Shown: positions 17,326-28,378, numbered from the stretch's first letter. The stretch: 64,000 nt of DNA from CAWGMT01 sp963823675 (GCA_963823675.1 CAWGMT010000021.1:186001-250000), one strand, 5' to 3'. Notes: generated by a model from the letters alone, not told the origin. Made by a program: numbers and translations.

Positions 17326-18225
17326 TTAGCGGACGTAGAGCTTCGCCCGAGGCTCGTCGTCACGCGGATCTTCTGCCAGGACCCGCAGATAGAGGGGACG
17401 GCCGAGATGCGCCCCTTCGACCCATACGAACGGGCCGTCGCCGTCGTGCCAGCCAAGCGCGTTCCACCCGAAGTCGTCAACGCGGTCAAACGTCAAGCGG
17501 AGTTGTTCGAGATCGACTGAGAACAAGGGATTCACAACCGCGCCATCCTCCGCACCACCGATCAGCTCCACGGCGGTCGGGAAGATGTCAACCTCCCAAA
17601 AGCCCTCCTCCTCGCGGTGCTGGAGCCATAGCGAATCGATCGGGCTATCCGCGCGAATGCACGCGCCCACATGATCGAGGAGAAAGTCGAGCCATTCGGA
17701 GTCGTCGTCGATCGCCGGGCGAATGGGACCGTGGAAGTATTGGCGGCCAGCCTCATTGCGCCGTTCATAGGCTTCCTTGTCGGTTCGATAGAGAGTGGCG
17801 ATGGCGTGCTCGCCGTGTGCTTCGAGTGTTTGGGTAAAGAGATCGTCGTCGGCCCGGTCGTATTCTTGGTTGACCTGTACGTACTCAGGAGGGCCCTCGC
17901 CGGATCCCCAGTATTCGTCTTCCGCCAGTCCGTGGGCTCTCCGGATTGAGTCGAGTCGCTCATCGAAGTCGCGGAGAGCCGTCTTGGCGAGACGTTCGGC
18001 AATCTGGTCAACCTGCCAGCTCACCAGGTGAAATCCGGCGTCTTCGGGAAGCACGCCGCTGTCACGGATCGCCTGGTAGACTGACAGGCGCTCTTCGTCG
18101 GTCGAGGCCAATCTCAGCCGCTGCCAGGCCTCGTACCACCTGGGCCGGTCGGTTTCCTCATTGAGAAGGGCGGAAAGCTTGGCGTCAATCGCGTCATATA
18201 CCGCGGTTCGGTAGTTGGTGTTCAT
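17326..18225 (-). CDS. hypothetical protein
   Basis: 299 residues from ATG 18225 (MNTNYRTAVYDAIDAKLSAL). The frame is open upstream to 18774, but that part is antisense to the Gly-rich gene. The protein is acidic and soluble, with many Trp/Tyr/Asp residues (PRWYEAWQRLRLASTDEERL, WLDFLLDHVGACIRADSPID, DDFGWNALGWHDGDGPFVWV). No signal peptide or membrane segment. The LASTDEERL and AIRDSGVLPEDAGF parts look like a conserved lineage-specific family. I cannot name a domain. It ends at 17326, about 100 bp from the DUF1549 start, on the same strand. Confidence 0.7.
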   Translation of the reverse strand: MNTNYRTAVYDAIDAKLSALLNEETDRPRWYEAWQRLRLASTDEERLSVYQAIRDSGVLPEDAGFHLVSWQVDQIAERLAKTALRDFDERLDSIRRAHGLAEDEYWGSGEGPPEYVQVNQEYDRADDDLFTQTLEAHGEHAIATLYRTDKEAYERRNEAGRQYFHGPIRPAIDDDSEWLDFLLDHVGACIRADSPIDSLWLQHREEEGFWEVDIFPTAVELIGGAEDGAVVNPLFSVDLEQLRLTFDRVDDFGWNALGWHDGDGPFVWVEGAHLGRPLYLRVLAEDPRDDEPRAKLYVR

Positions 18226-18317
18226 GGCCGAGTCCCAGCGGAGCTGCCCAGTATTCCACGGACGGTCGTGCGCTCGAGTCCGAGCCACGCTAGGGCGCAG
18301 AGCGTGTGGCCCCGCTG

Positions 18318-20500
18318 CTAGCGATGTCCGCCGCCGCCATGTCCACCACCGCCGAAGCCGCCGCCCCGGAAGCCTCCGCCCATCCCTCCGCCGAAGCCGC
18401 CGCCTCGGAAGCCTCCGCCCAATCCACCGCCCATCGGCATGCCCCGGCTGACGCCGCCTCCCATTGGCATGCCGCCCATACCTCCCATTCCTCCCGCGCG
18501 GCCCATGTTTGATCCCACCGAGGGATTGCCCATGCCAGTGCGGCCCATTCCGCCGGCCATGTTCCCGCCGGGCGACGTGCCCCGGCCCATGCCGGCGGCG
18601 TTCTGCCCCAGGCTTCGCGACATCGATGAGCCCATGTTCGAGCCGCCGAGCCGGCTGCCGCTCCCTAGCGCTGAGCGACTCCCGAGACTCGTCGCGGCGT
18701 TCAAAGCGCCGCTCCGGTTCGCCGTGAGCTGGGAGCCCGATCGGGAGTTGACTCCGTTGTAATTCGAGCGCCACGAATTGCCGCCGGATGCGAGCGTCGA
18801 ACCCCGCCCGGCGCTCCGGCCGCCCGCCGTTCGATTGGCGCTGTTCGTGGTTCGAGCATTGTGGGAAAAGGGGTTTGCATTGGCATGCGAGGACGGCGGC
18901 GAGTGCACGCCCCCACGGTTTGAACCAGCTCCGCGCGTGCCCGAACTGATACTCCTGTTCGTGCTGACCGTTCGTGTGACGCTGCGGTTGCCCACGGTCC
19001 TGGTGACGCTGATACTCCGGCTGACACTTGCGCTCCGGGCGAAGCCGCCGCGTCCGAAGCCGCCATAGCCAAAGCGGCCATAGCCGAAACCGCCATAGCC
19101 GAAGCCGCCATAACCGAAGCCGAAAAACGGGTAGCCGAAGCCGAAGCCGAGGCCGAAAAACGGGTAGCCGAAGCCTAGCCCCAAGCCGAAGCCGCCGCCG
19201 AAGCCGCCGTAGCCATAGCCGAACCCGAAGGCACCGACCGACGGGAACAAGCCAATCCCGAAGCCGTAGCCGCCCCAGCCGCCATAACCACCCAAGCCAC
19301 CATAACCGTATCCGCCGTATCCGCCGCCGAAGCCGCCGTATCCGCCATATCCGCCATATCCGCCATATCCCAATCCACCGTAGTAAGGATAGTAGCCTCC
19401 AAGCCCCATTCCGAAGGCGCCGCCCAGCAAGCCGCCATACATTCCGGAGCCATAGCCGTAAGGATAGGCGTTGCCGTAATTATATGGCGTTGCCATATAC
19501 GGGTAGCCATAACCTCCGTAATATGGGTAATCGAGGTAGCCGTAGTATCCGCCCAGGTAACCGTACGAGGCGTAGCCGTAGTAGCGCCCGGTGTCATCGA
19601 AGTAGACGCCAGGGTAGCCGTCGTAATTGGAGTTGGGCCGCCCGAAGGCGCCGTTGAGTTGGCCATACATGTCGGGAGAAACGGTACTATAGGGCTGGTA
19701 CGTCAGGTCGTTGGATTTGCGGGCGGATGGATCGACTTCGGCCGGAGTGAACAGGGTTCCGCGATCTTCGAGCGTCCGGTCCCAGTAGCCCTCCTGGAAA
19801 ATCCAGCCGCCGGGTTGGCGGACCCACTGCGCCGGAACCCAGGCCCAGCCGGGATGCGATTTGGCCCAGAACCCCTTCTTCCACGCCACACCGTCGCCGT
19901 CGGGCTGATAATGGCCGGGGATGAAGAAGCAGTCTGGTCCCGGCGGCTCTCCGGGCGGATCGTCGGGTTCTTCCTTGGGTGGGCCATCCTTGCGATAGTC
20001 GAGACGATCGGTCTTGCGCTCGCTCCAGAAGCCGGGGACCCGATACCACCCTTCGTCGTCGCGTTTCCAGTAGCCGTTGACCCAGAATCGGCCCGGTGGG
20101 GGCACGCGCCATGTGCCCGTGACCCAGAGGAAGTCCTTGCGGCCGGCGTCCCATTCCCAGTAGCCTTCGATCCACTCGGCGCTCGGGCTGGGCGGGTCAA
20201 CCGCGGGCCGTTCGGTGACGGGCCCGGGCGGCGCCTTCTCGACATGCACTGGAGCCCGGTCCTTACGCGGCGACAGGAACGCCTCGTGCAACGGCCCTTC
20301 GGTGAGCGGCCTGACCGGATTGGCCGCGGCCGCGCGTGCCCCGCCGTTCGGCGCCCGGCGCCCGGTCCCGTCTCGGCGGCCGGCAGCGGCGGAGCCTCCG
20401 GCAACGGATTGGGTCGCCCCTCTTGACCCGATGCCATCCCACACATCAGGCTTGCCGCCGCACACACCAGGACGAACGCCCGACGACGCTTGCAGTCCAT
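18318..20500 (-). CDS. YXWGXW-repeat protein with long Gly/Tyr-rich tail, secreted (one frame break)
   Basis: The true start is ATG 20500: MDCKRRRAFVLVCAAASLMC is a signal peptide, cleaved near ASGQ. One indel near 20330-20350 then shifts into the frame that runs to 18318; without it the product is about 726 residues. Residues about 110-260 hold Trp/Gly-Tyr-Trp repeats (EWIEGYWEWDAGRKDFLWVT, RFWVNGYWKRDDEGWYRVPG, GWIFQEGYWDRTL) of the YXWGXW/WXXGXW family. Then comes a stretch of some 200 residues almost only Gly, Tyr, Phe and Pro, followed by a Ser/Arg/Asn-rich part and a Gly/Met/Phe-rich end. The composition suggests an extracellular, aggregating or surface-coating protein. This is inference from composition. 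Confidence 0.8.
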
Positions 20501-21054
20501 GGCACCTACTCCGCCTTGACATTCAGGAGTCAAAAGGAAAGCGTTCCGCCAGCATGAGTACGCCCGATCGCCGGCTCAGGAACGAACAAATCCGGCCGGC
20601 AGTACGGACATCGCGGCAGTTTCTAACGATTGAACCGGATGCGCCCACCATGCGGCGGCGTGTGCATCTTGATGCAGATTCGGATCGGCGATGACCGCGA
20701 GGCAACCTCACGCAGCGTCCTTTCTGCATTGCAAAGAAACCGAAGTCCGCACCCGCCCTATTCTAGGACTGCCGGCCGCCCAAATTCCATGGATGCACGG
20801 CGCGACTGACGGTGAATTCGGATCTCTCAGTCCCAACCGATCCGGCAAAGCAGACTCGATCTCGCTCGCCGGCTGGAAACGATCTTGCCAAAAGATCGAA
20901 GAAAAGTCAACACAAGATGGGATGCAGTAAAGGATAATGCGTCGCCGTCCCGGCAAAGCGGATTTCGAGCCGGTCTCTTCTTTACGTCGGCGCGCTGGCC
21001 GCCTGAGCGTCAGAAATCCTGGGAGTGATGGTGAAGTGGACGAGTTACTGGGGG
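20501..21054. other. intergenic, no supported gene
   Basis: About 550 bp between the Gly/Tyr-rich gene start and the kinase remnant. Open frames here are short, without ribosome sites or family features. It presumably holds the promoter for the leftward YXWGXW gene. No RNA gene was recognised. Confidence 0.5.
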
Positions 21055-21178
21055 AGATGAAACCGGTCAAAGCGCGAGTTGGGGACATTGCTGGGCGAGC
21101 GAGGGCGCGTAATGGCCCGCAGTCCGTCCCAGATCACTCCCGGCGCTGACGCGACCGGGCTCGCCAGCGACCTGCCCC
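21055..21178 (+). pseudogene. Ser/Thr kinase fragment carrying one palindromic element
   Basis: The bases translate as MKPVK.R, then a short damaged stretch, then LLGERGRV.ARSPSQITPGADATGLASDLP. This matches the giant kinase around 39100-39400 (MKLVKGRTLATLLGERGRV, then TPGADATGLASDLPRF). Only about 40 codons remain, with frame damage, and they stop at the convergent DUF1501 gene. The fragment includes one copy of the roughly 87-bp coding repeat found three times in the kinase. Confidence 0.7.
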
Positions 21179-22435
21179 TTACGCGCGCCGAAAGAGCGGC
21201 AGCGGATCAAAGCCCTTGCCGACGACGGTTTCGGGTTTGCAGCCCAGCCAATCGCCGAGGACGGCGGCGTAGACTCGGCGGAAGTCGGTGTGGAACTTCA
21301 GGTCGCCGTCGTCCAGGTCGTCGAGGCTTGGGTGAGCGCCGATCAGGCCGGCCTTGGCGAGCGGGCCGGCCACGAACACCGGCGCTGCCGCTCCGTGGTC
21401 GGTGCCCTGCGACGCGTTTTCCCGGACCCGGCGGCCAAATTCGCTGAAGGTCAGGATCGCCACACGATCGGCCTGACCGGCGGCGGCCAGGTCCTCGTGA
21501 AAGGCCCCGATCGAGTCCGAGAGCTCGGTCAGAAGCGCGGCATGGGAGCCGAGCTGGTTGGCGTGGGTGTCAAAACCGTCGAGCGAAGTGTAGAAGATCC
21601 GGGTGCCGAAGCCGGCCTTGATGATCCGCGCGATGAGCTCCAGATGACGAGCCAGGCTGAAGCCGGGGTACTTGGTCGTGCCGGCCGGCTTCTTGGCGAG
21701 TTGTTCAATCCGATCGCTCGATTCGTAGGCGGAAAGCGTCGTTTGGCGAATGAAACCCAGGAGGGGATCGTCGCTCTTGCGCTCCACCTGGGCGAGCCGG
21801 GACAGCGCCGTGCGGGTCATTTTCCGTTCCTGGTCGGTTCCGGTGATCTTGAGCTGGTAGGTCTCCAGACTATCGAGGCTGGGAACCTCGGTTTTCTTGG
21901 TGCGCAGCGCGAGTGGGAGTGAGCGGGCGCCGACGTGCAGGCCGAGCGGGTCGCCGCCTGGTTTGCGGCCCTGGGCGTCGAGTGCGCGGCCGAGCCAGCC
22001 AGTCTCGAGCGCCTTGGCGTCGTTCTCCAGCTTCGCAGTTTCCCAGATCTCCATCGAGCGGAAGTGAGACCGATCGGGGTTGGGATAGCCGACGCCCTGC
22101 ACGATGGCCAGTTTGCCTTTTTCCGCCAGCCGGGCCATGGCCGACATCGAGGGATGCAGGCCAATCTCCGGCGTGATCTTCTGAATCTGACTCGCCGGCA
22201 ATCGCAGGACCCGGCGGGCACGGTTGTAGCCGTCGATTCCGTGAGGCACGACGGTATTGAGGCCGTCGTTTCCCCCCAGGAGCTGAACCACTACCAGGAC
22301 GCGGTCTCCATCCTTGGCCGCGCCGGCCGCCAGCGCCGACCGGCTCAAGAACACGGGGACCGTGCTCGTGCCCATCGCAACCAGTGTGCTGGATGCCAGC
22401 GACGTCTTGAGGAAGCTTCGGCGGTTTCCGTTCAT
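21179..22435 (-). CDS. DUF1501 protein, Tat-exported
   Basis: 418 residues. The N-terminus NRRSFLKTSLASSTLVAMG is a twin-arginine signal. DUF1501 features are VLVVVQLLGGNDGLNTVVPH, KGKLAIVQGVGYPNPDRSHF, IFYTSLDGFDTHANQLGSHA and RVAILTFSEFGRRVRENASQ. This shorter subtype is the usual partner of DUF1800 proteins. Here the DUF1800 gene lies just upstream on the same strand, about 150 bp away, with an inverted repeat between them. Confidence 0.9.
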   Translation of the reverse strand: MNGNRRSFLKTSLASSTLVAMGTSTVPVFLSRSALAAGAAKDGDRVLVVVQLLGGNDGLNTVVPHGIDGYNRARRVLRLPASQIQKITPEIGLHPSMSAMARLAEKGKLAIVQGVGYPNPDRSHFRSMEIWETAKLENDAKALETGWLGRALDAQGRKPGGDPLGLHVGARSLPLALRTKKTEVPSLDSLETYQLKITGTDQERKMTRTALSRLAQVERKSDDPLLGFIRQTTLSAYESSDRIEQLAKKPAGTTKYPGFSLARHLELIARIIKAGFGTRIFYTSLDGFDTHANQLGSHAALLTELSDSIGAFHEDLAAAGQADRVAILTFSEFGRRVRENASQGTDHGAAAPVFVAGPLAKAGLIGAHPSLDDLDDGDLKFHTDFRRVYAAVLGDWLGCKPETVVGKGFDPLPLFRRA

Positions 22436-22524
22436 CGCGGTCTCCTTGAGTTGTCAGTAGGAAGCGGGCAACAGGCCCTTGCGGGCCGCGGACGTATAAT
22501 CTGTTGTCGATCCAGCAGTTTTTT

Positions 22525-22577
22525 GTAGGAGGGGCTCTGTCCCCCGATCCGGATCGCCGGACAGAGCCGGCTCCTAC
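22525..22577. repeat. inverted repeat between DUF1800 and DUF1501 genes
   Basis: GTAGGAGGGGCTCTGTCC (22525-22542) pairs with GGACAGAGCCGGCTCCTAC (22559-22577) with one bulge/mismatch around a 16-base loop. It lies just 3' of the DUF1800 stop and about 90 bp before the DUF1501 start. It could dampen read-through or protect the upstream transcript end; a dispersed element is the simplest reading. Confidence 0.7.
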
Positions 22578-22585
22578 AAGACGAT

Positions 22586-23992
22586 TCACGCAAGCTGATA
22601 CTCCGGTGCGGTCAGGATCATGCGGACGGCGTTGCGCGTCGCCGTATCGTCATCGACGTTTTTGGCGGTCGCGGCCTGGACGATTGGCACGCGGGCCTTG
22701 GGCTCGAAGGCGTCCTGGACGAGGAGATCGAGGAAGAACCGGGCTGTCTGGTCGCGCCCGGTGAACTTGTGTCTGGCCGCGAGGACAGCGGGATCGAGCC
22801 GTTGCCCGAGCGCCTGATCCTGCTGCGAGAGCAGCCCCAGGGCCAGATTGTCCCGCGCCAGCATGGCGGTCGAGTTGATCCATTCGGCCCCCCCTTCCCA
22901 CCCCGCGACGCTGGGCGGGGCGAGCAGGCTCTGCCCCATTCGTACGCAGGCCTCGGCCAGGGCCGTCGTCTGGACGGTCGGATTGATGACTTCGAGGGCC
23001 CGGATCGTTCCCACGGCAAACTCGACTGGGCTTTTTACCCGCCGCCGCCGAATCGCGGGATCGAAGAAAAGGTTCGATCGCAGGATCATTCCCACGGGCA
23101 CCTTGATCTGGTAGTCCGATTCGCGGAAGGCGCGCGCCAGGGGCGCGATCAGAGCATCCGACGGCGGCTGCGTTTCACTGATGAAGGCGCGGAACAGCTT
23201 CTTGCAGAGGAATTCGGCGCACGCCGGCTGCTTGAGGAGGATGCCCGGGACATCGTCCCCGCCCCATTTACCGGTCTCGCCCAGCACGGTCTTGGTTCCA
23301 TCATCGTGCTGGCGGACGACCTCCTTGAATCGGTCCTTGATCACAAACCAGCCGGTGAACGCGCGCGCTGCCTCCTGGATGTCCTTCTCGTGGTAATGGC
23401 CGCGGCCGATCGCGAAGAGCTCCATCACCTCGCGGGCGTAGTTCTCGTTGGGCTTGGCCTTGCGGTTGCTTGTGGAATCGAGCCAGATCAGCATGGCCGG
23501 GTCTTTGCCGATCGCGCCCAGGATCTGGCGAAAGCTGCCCAGGGCATGAGACCGGAAAAGGTCATTTTGCCGCTGCATCAAGCTGGCAGACTGGACCTTG
23601 GCCATCGAGGTCGCGAAATGGTTGTGCCAGAAGAGGGTCATCCGTTCGCGGAGCGGATCTGGTGTGAAGATCATCCGGTAAAGCCAGATGGCCTGAAGAT
23701 CGGTCAAGGCGGCCGAGGTGGAGAGCTGGGCGGCCATCGAGTCCATGGTCGCGTTGAACTCCGCGGCCGGGCTGCCGTCCTTGCTCTGGGGCGCGCCGGC
23801 AAGCAGCCGGTTAACGGCTGCCGCCGGGCCGTCGGCAACGTCGCGCGAAAGCACGTTCCACGATGCCGCGAAGCCGGCCCGCCGGTGCAGGTGGGCCGCG
23901 GCCGGCAAATCGAAGCGCCGACCGCCGGACGGCTCGAAGGCCGACCAGGCCCACGCCGGGTCGTCGAAGGCACGCGTCTGGGAATCTCTCAT
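22586..23992 (-). CDS. DUF1800 protein
   Basis: 468 residues. Family features: LHRRAGFAASWNVLSRD near the start, AIWLYRMIFTPDPLRERMTL followed by FWHNHFATSMAKV, then NENYAREVMELFAIGRGHY, DIQEAARAFTGW and VAGWEGGAEWINSTAMLARD. No clear signal peptide. DUF1800 proteins are almost always encoded beside a DUF1501 protein, as here; function unknown, export of the pair is assumed. It follows the 24007-25978 gene by 14 bp, so the three are probably one operon. Confidence 0.9.
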   Translation of the reverse strand: MRDSQTRAFDDPAWAWSAFEPSGGRRFDLPAAAHLHRRAGFAASWNVLSRDVADGPAAAVNRLLAGAPQSKDGSPAAEFNATMDSMAAQLSTSAALTDLQAIWLYRMIFTPDPLRERMTLFWHNHFATSMAKVQSASLMQRQNDLFRSHALGSFRQILGAIGKDPAMLIWLDSTSNRKAKPNENYAREVMELFAIGRGHYHEKDIQEAARAFTGWFVIKDRFKEVVRQHDDGTKTVLGETGKWGGDDVPGILLKQPACAEFLCKKLFRAFISETQPPSDALIAPLARAFRESDYQIKVPVGMILRSNLFFDPAIRRRRVKSPVEFAVGTIRALEVINPTVQTTALAEACVRMGQSLLAPPSVAGWEGGAEWINSTAMLARDNLALGLLSQQDQALGQRLDPAVLAARHKFTGRDQTARFFLDLLVQDAFEPKARVPIVQAATAKNVDDDTATRNAVRMILTAPEYQLA

Positions 23993-24006
23993 GGCGGCCT
24001 CTCCGG

Positions 24007-25978
24007 TTATTTTCCGCCTGAGAGCTGGAATTTGAGCTCGAGCCGGCTGGCGCCCGGGCCGTCGTTGACCGAGAGCCGGCCGTGCCCAAGATAACGCACC
24101 AGCGCGAGCAGCCCGTCAACCTGTGCCTGGGCCTTTTCCTTGGTTTGGCCCTGTTCGAGCATGGTCTGCATGGCGAGCCGGTCGCGATTCAGCTCCAGGA
24201 TCCGCGCGAGCTGGCTCCCGTCGGCCTCGACCGCGAAGGTCGATCCGCTGGCCGCGTTCGGGCTGGCGGCGGCTTTATTCCGCCTGAGCTCCTTGATCAG
24301 GGCGCGACCCAGCCCTCGGCTGGAGCTGAGGATGAAATACTTGCCCACTTGCGCCGCCGAGGGGCTGAAGTTATAGCGCCTCTGGGGCATCATGTTCTCG
24401 GCCGCGGCGCCCTGGGGAAGGACGTAGCGAGCAGTTGCCAGCGTGATGCCCTCGACTTCCTCGGAGCCGAGCTCCAGCGGCGCGGCCTTTTTCTGGGTCG
24501 CATCGATGTTGGAGAGCCCGACGAAAGTCTGATACGCGGTTTTGAGCTTCTGGGCGAAATCGCCCTCGGGATCGTCGATCTCGGCGACGATTGCGAAACC
24601 GGGCAGCTTGACGTCTGGCGGCGGTTTCATCGTGTCGAAGTCTTGTTGAGAGATCACCAGCCGCCAGTGGGGGGCCAGGGGGCCCAAGACGTCGGCGCCG
24701 AACTCGCGGCCGCCGAAAAACTGCCCTGCGAGCGTATCGAACTGGGCCAGGTTCTGAGCGACCTCCGGCGAGAAGAGGTCCAGCCTCGATTCCCAGATCG
24801 TGGCCCAGTCGCGCCAGAGGCTCAAGGACGCGATGGTGCCGGGCGGCTGGATCAGGCTGGCGGCACCTTCGCCGGCCGGCGGTACATATCCCTTGACGAT
24901 CGCGAGATGTCCCTCTTGGCCCAGCGGCAACTCGAGCGCGGCTGCGAGCTCCGATTCCGACCAGCGGATGCTGGCCGCCATCGAGGGCGCGCAGTTTGAG
25001 CAGCTCGTACCACGACCGAAAGAGCAGGGTGATGCCCGTATCCGGCTTGTCCTTGGGCGCGAACCGAGCCGGGTCCAGCTTGCGGAGCCGATCGAGCCGG
25101 GCAAGAACCCGAACCGCGTCGTCGCCGGTCCCTTTCGCTCGCAACGCCTTCCAGTCGGCACAGTCGGCGAATCTCGCCGCGGGCTTGGCGGTCTTGGCCC
25201 CGTTGGCCGTTGCCGGGGAATTCACGCGATCGATCAACTTCGAGAGGTTCTTCTTGGAATTTGACACGACCAGCCGTCCGCGCACGATGGCGTAACCCGG
25301 TACCGGGTTGGCGTTCGCGGTAAAGATCGTCACGCCCCGGTGCTCGCTGGTTGTGATCGGGTCGGGGTTCCCCTTGCCTGCCGCGTCGCCACGGGCCAGC
25401 TTGAGCAGTGCCTGGTTGGCACGCTCGAGCAACGCTTCGTTTTTCGGTGAGATAATCAGGTAGATGCGAGGTTCCTGGCCCTTTTCCGCTTCGACGGCCA
25501 GCACGATCCCTCCGCCGGTCAGGTCCTTGAGCCCCTGGTCCCAGGTGGTGTCAAGCTGGGCCGCGATCAGCTTGACGACACCGGATAACTCACGGAAGTT
25601 TTTGCTCTGAACCGCATTGCGATACTGAGCCAAGCCGGAAGCGTAATCGAGAATGCGCGGATCGGTCAGGCGGTCGATGAGCCGGTCGGGGTGAGGGACC
25701 TCCAGGCACGCGACGGCGTCGTCCGCGATCCAATCGGCCGCGCTCGCTGGCGTGGCATCTCCCGCGCCGGCCAGCGAACCAGAGAACGACACGATCGCCA
25801 GCGCCGAAATGCCCAGCGCGATCAACCGGGCGATTCCGGTGACCGCGCCCCCCGGCAGCCGCCGCCGGGAGCGGGCGGCCGCCCCGGAGTGCTGACGCCG
25901 AAAACGCGTGGCCGTTCCGATCCCAATTTCAGGCGACCTTGCGACAACGCCCGAGAACGCTGAACCTGCTCTCCCCAT
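24007..25978 (-). CDS. signal-anchored hypothetical protein (one frame break)
   Basis: Start at ATG 25978 (AAGGA about 8 bases upstream). A basic N-terminus and a hydrophobic segment (RLIALGISALAIVSFSGSLA) suggest a signal peptide or anchor. The body (DAVACLEVPHPDRLIDRLTD, AVQSKNFRELSGVVKLIAAQ, GITLLFRSWYELLKLRA) changes frame near 24985, where one base is missing. It continues with PSMAASIRWSESELAAALEL to the end LELKFQLSGGK, about 656 residues together. The pattern of two similar halves with a repeated VVSNSKKNLSKLID / ILSSSRGLGRALIKEL element suggests an internal duplication, like the DUF3352-type proteins of planctomycetes; that assignment is tentative. Upstream partner of DUF1800/DUF1501. 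Confidence 0.7.
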
Positions 25979-26250
25979 CGTCGTTCCTTGCCCTTCTTGC
26001 TGTTGAGAGACTCTGCTACACTCGGTCGCTTGATAGTACCCCAGGATAACGGTGCCAAGTTTCGCGGCAAAATGGGTGCGGGCGAAAATTCGAGAGTCAG
26101 GCCGTTCGTTCGGGCGCCGGTAGACTGACCGTTCTTCGCGGATACTCGTCCGTTGTCGCGGCGCAACGACGACCTGCCCCGAGCCTTGGAAATCGTGGAA
26201 CGGCGCGGATGATCGCAAGTCGATCGCACGGACGTAGCACGGGATCACTC

Positions 26251-27106
<856 letters not shown>

Positions 27107-27107
27107 G

Positions 27108-27989
27108 TCATATCGCCGCAATCACGCCCCGCATGTAGCCCACCGATTCGGCCAGACCCGGCAAGAGATCGTCGGGCTGTTCCTCGTATTCGAATGCCGC
27201 GACGCCCTTGAACTTGACTTCGATGAGCGCGCGCACGAGCCCCGGAATGTCGATGATTCCGCGGCCGAGCGGAGTTCCGACTCCCTTGGGAGTCGCGGCG
27301 GTGACGTCCTTGATGTGGAGGTCGAACAGACGGTCGCCATACTTGCGGACCGAGCCCGCCAGATCGGCCCCGACACGCACCGTGTGGCCGATATCAATGC
27401 ACAGTCCGACCCGCCGGTCGAGATTCTGGATGTTGAGGTAGACGCTCTCCGGAGTCGGAAAATGACGATCGGTAGGGCCATGATTGTGAATCGCCACTTT
27501 GATGTCATATGTTTTGATCTTGTCATCGATCACCGAGAGGATTTCCGGCGTCGGCGCGGCGGTGATGAGTGTCATGCCGGCAGCCTTCGCGTACTCGAAC
27601 GCATGCGTGACGTCGGTCTCTGTTTTCATCGTGATGACGCCGCCACCGTAGAGAACCAATCCGGCCGCCTTGACCTTGTCGGCGACCGCCGCGATCTCGG
27701 CCGGTTTGGCATCGAGCGGCAGATGGAACGATTTCAGGCAGATGCGATCGAGCCCGACGCGCCGGGTCATGGCCAGCGTTTTGTCGAGGTCGAACTTCCG
27801 GCACGTGTAGCTGGCCAGGCCCAGGTGGAAGGGGATTGGAGTTCTCGGCCGAGCGACCTCGGATTGAGCGGCCGCGGCGGTACGAGCCGCAGGCAACAAA
27901 GCAAGCGCGGCAATTGTGCCGCCAGTGAAACGCAGGCAGTCGCGTCGCGATGGGGCGTTTGCGGACGCCGCGGGCTCGTCGCGTCTCAT
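27108..27989 (-). CDS. sugar-phosphate isomerase/epimerase-like TIM-barrel protein, Tat-exported
   Basis: 293 residues from ATG 27989, with GGAGG 8-9 bases upstream; the longer open frame to 28154 overlaps the next gene and is not used. The N-terminus SRRDCLRFTGGTIAALALLP is a twin-arginine signal. The barrel has the xylose-isomerase-like pattern: FHLGLASYTCRKFDLDKTLA, ICLKSFHLPLD, KVAIHNHGPTDRHF, RVGLCIDIGHTVRVGAD, DRLFDLHIKDVTAATPKG and GVAAFEYEEQPDD. The glutamate and histidines at these places bind the metal in this superfamily. Substrate not predictable. It ends 2 bp from the convergent purU stop. Confidence 0.88.
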   Translation of the reverse strand: MRRDEPAASANAPSRRDCLRFTGGTIAALALLPAARTAAAAQSEVARPRTPIPFHLGLASYTCRKFDLDKTLAMTRRVGLDRICLKSFHLPLDAKPAEIAAVADKVKAAGLVLYGGGVITMKTETDVTHAFEYAKAAGMTLITAAPTPEILSVIDDKIKTYDIKVAIHNHGPTDRHFPTPESVYLNIQNLDRRVGLCIDIGHTVRVGADLAGSVRKYGDRLFDLHIKDVTAATPKGVGTPLGRGIIDIPGLVRALIEVKFKGVAAFEYEEQPDDLLPGLAESVGYMRGVIAAI

Positions 27990-28018
27990 GTCTTGGACCT
28001 CCAGTGGCAGGCGAAGTT

Positions 28019-28378
28019 TCACGCGGGCGGCGCCTTCAAGAGAGAGACGGTTTCCAGCGTTTGACCGCCGTCCGTCCCGCGCAATACTTCCGCCTTCTTC
28101 ATCGTGGCCATGATTGAACCGAGTACCTGATCCCCTGCGGCGAGCTTGAGCCACTCATTGGCGAACCGGGCTGCCGTCATTGCGCCTGCGATCGTGATCA
28201 GGAGAAAGCTGGTTTCGGTGGGGCTCGACGCTCGCTGGTGCTTGAATTTCTCGGCGACTTCGACCAAGAACAGATCCGCATCCTCCGGATCGGTGATCTT
28301 CAAACCGATGATGATTGCCGCGACCGGGCCGTCAGATGAATTTAAACTCAGCGTTTTCAGCTCGGTGATGGCGTTCAT
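28019..28378 (-). CDS. hypothetical protein
   Basis: 119 residues, MNAITELKTLSLNSSDGPVA to LETVSLLKAPPA. Alpha/beta in appearance with a hydrophobic core stretch (ETSFLLITIAGAMTAARFAN) that is probably buried rather than membrane-spanning. Its stop is 29 bp from the start of the sugar-phosphate isomerase-like gene on the same strand, so they are probably co-transcribed. Family not recognised. Confidence 0.6.
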   Translation of the reverse strand: MNAITELKTLSLNSSDGPVAAIIIGLKITDPEDADLFLVEVAEKFKHQRASSPTETSFLLITIAGAMTAARFANEWLKLAAGDQVLGSIMATMKKAEVLRGTDGGQTLETVSLLKAPPA

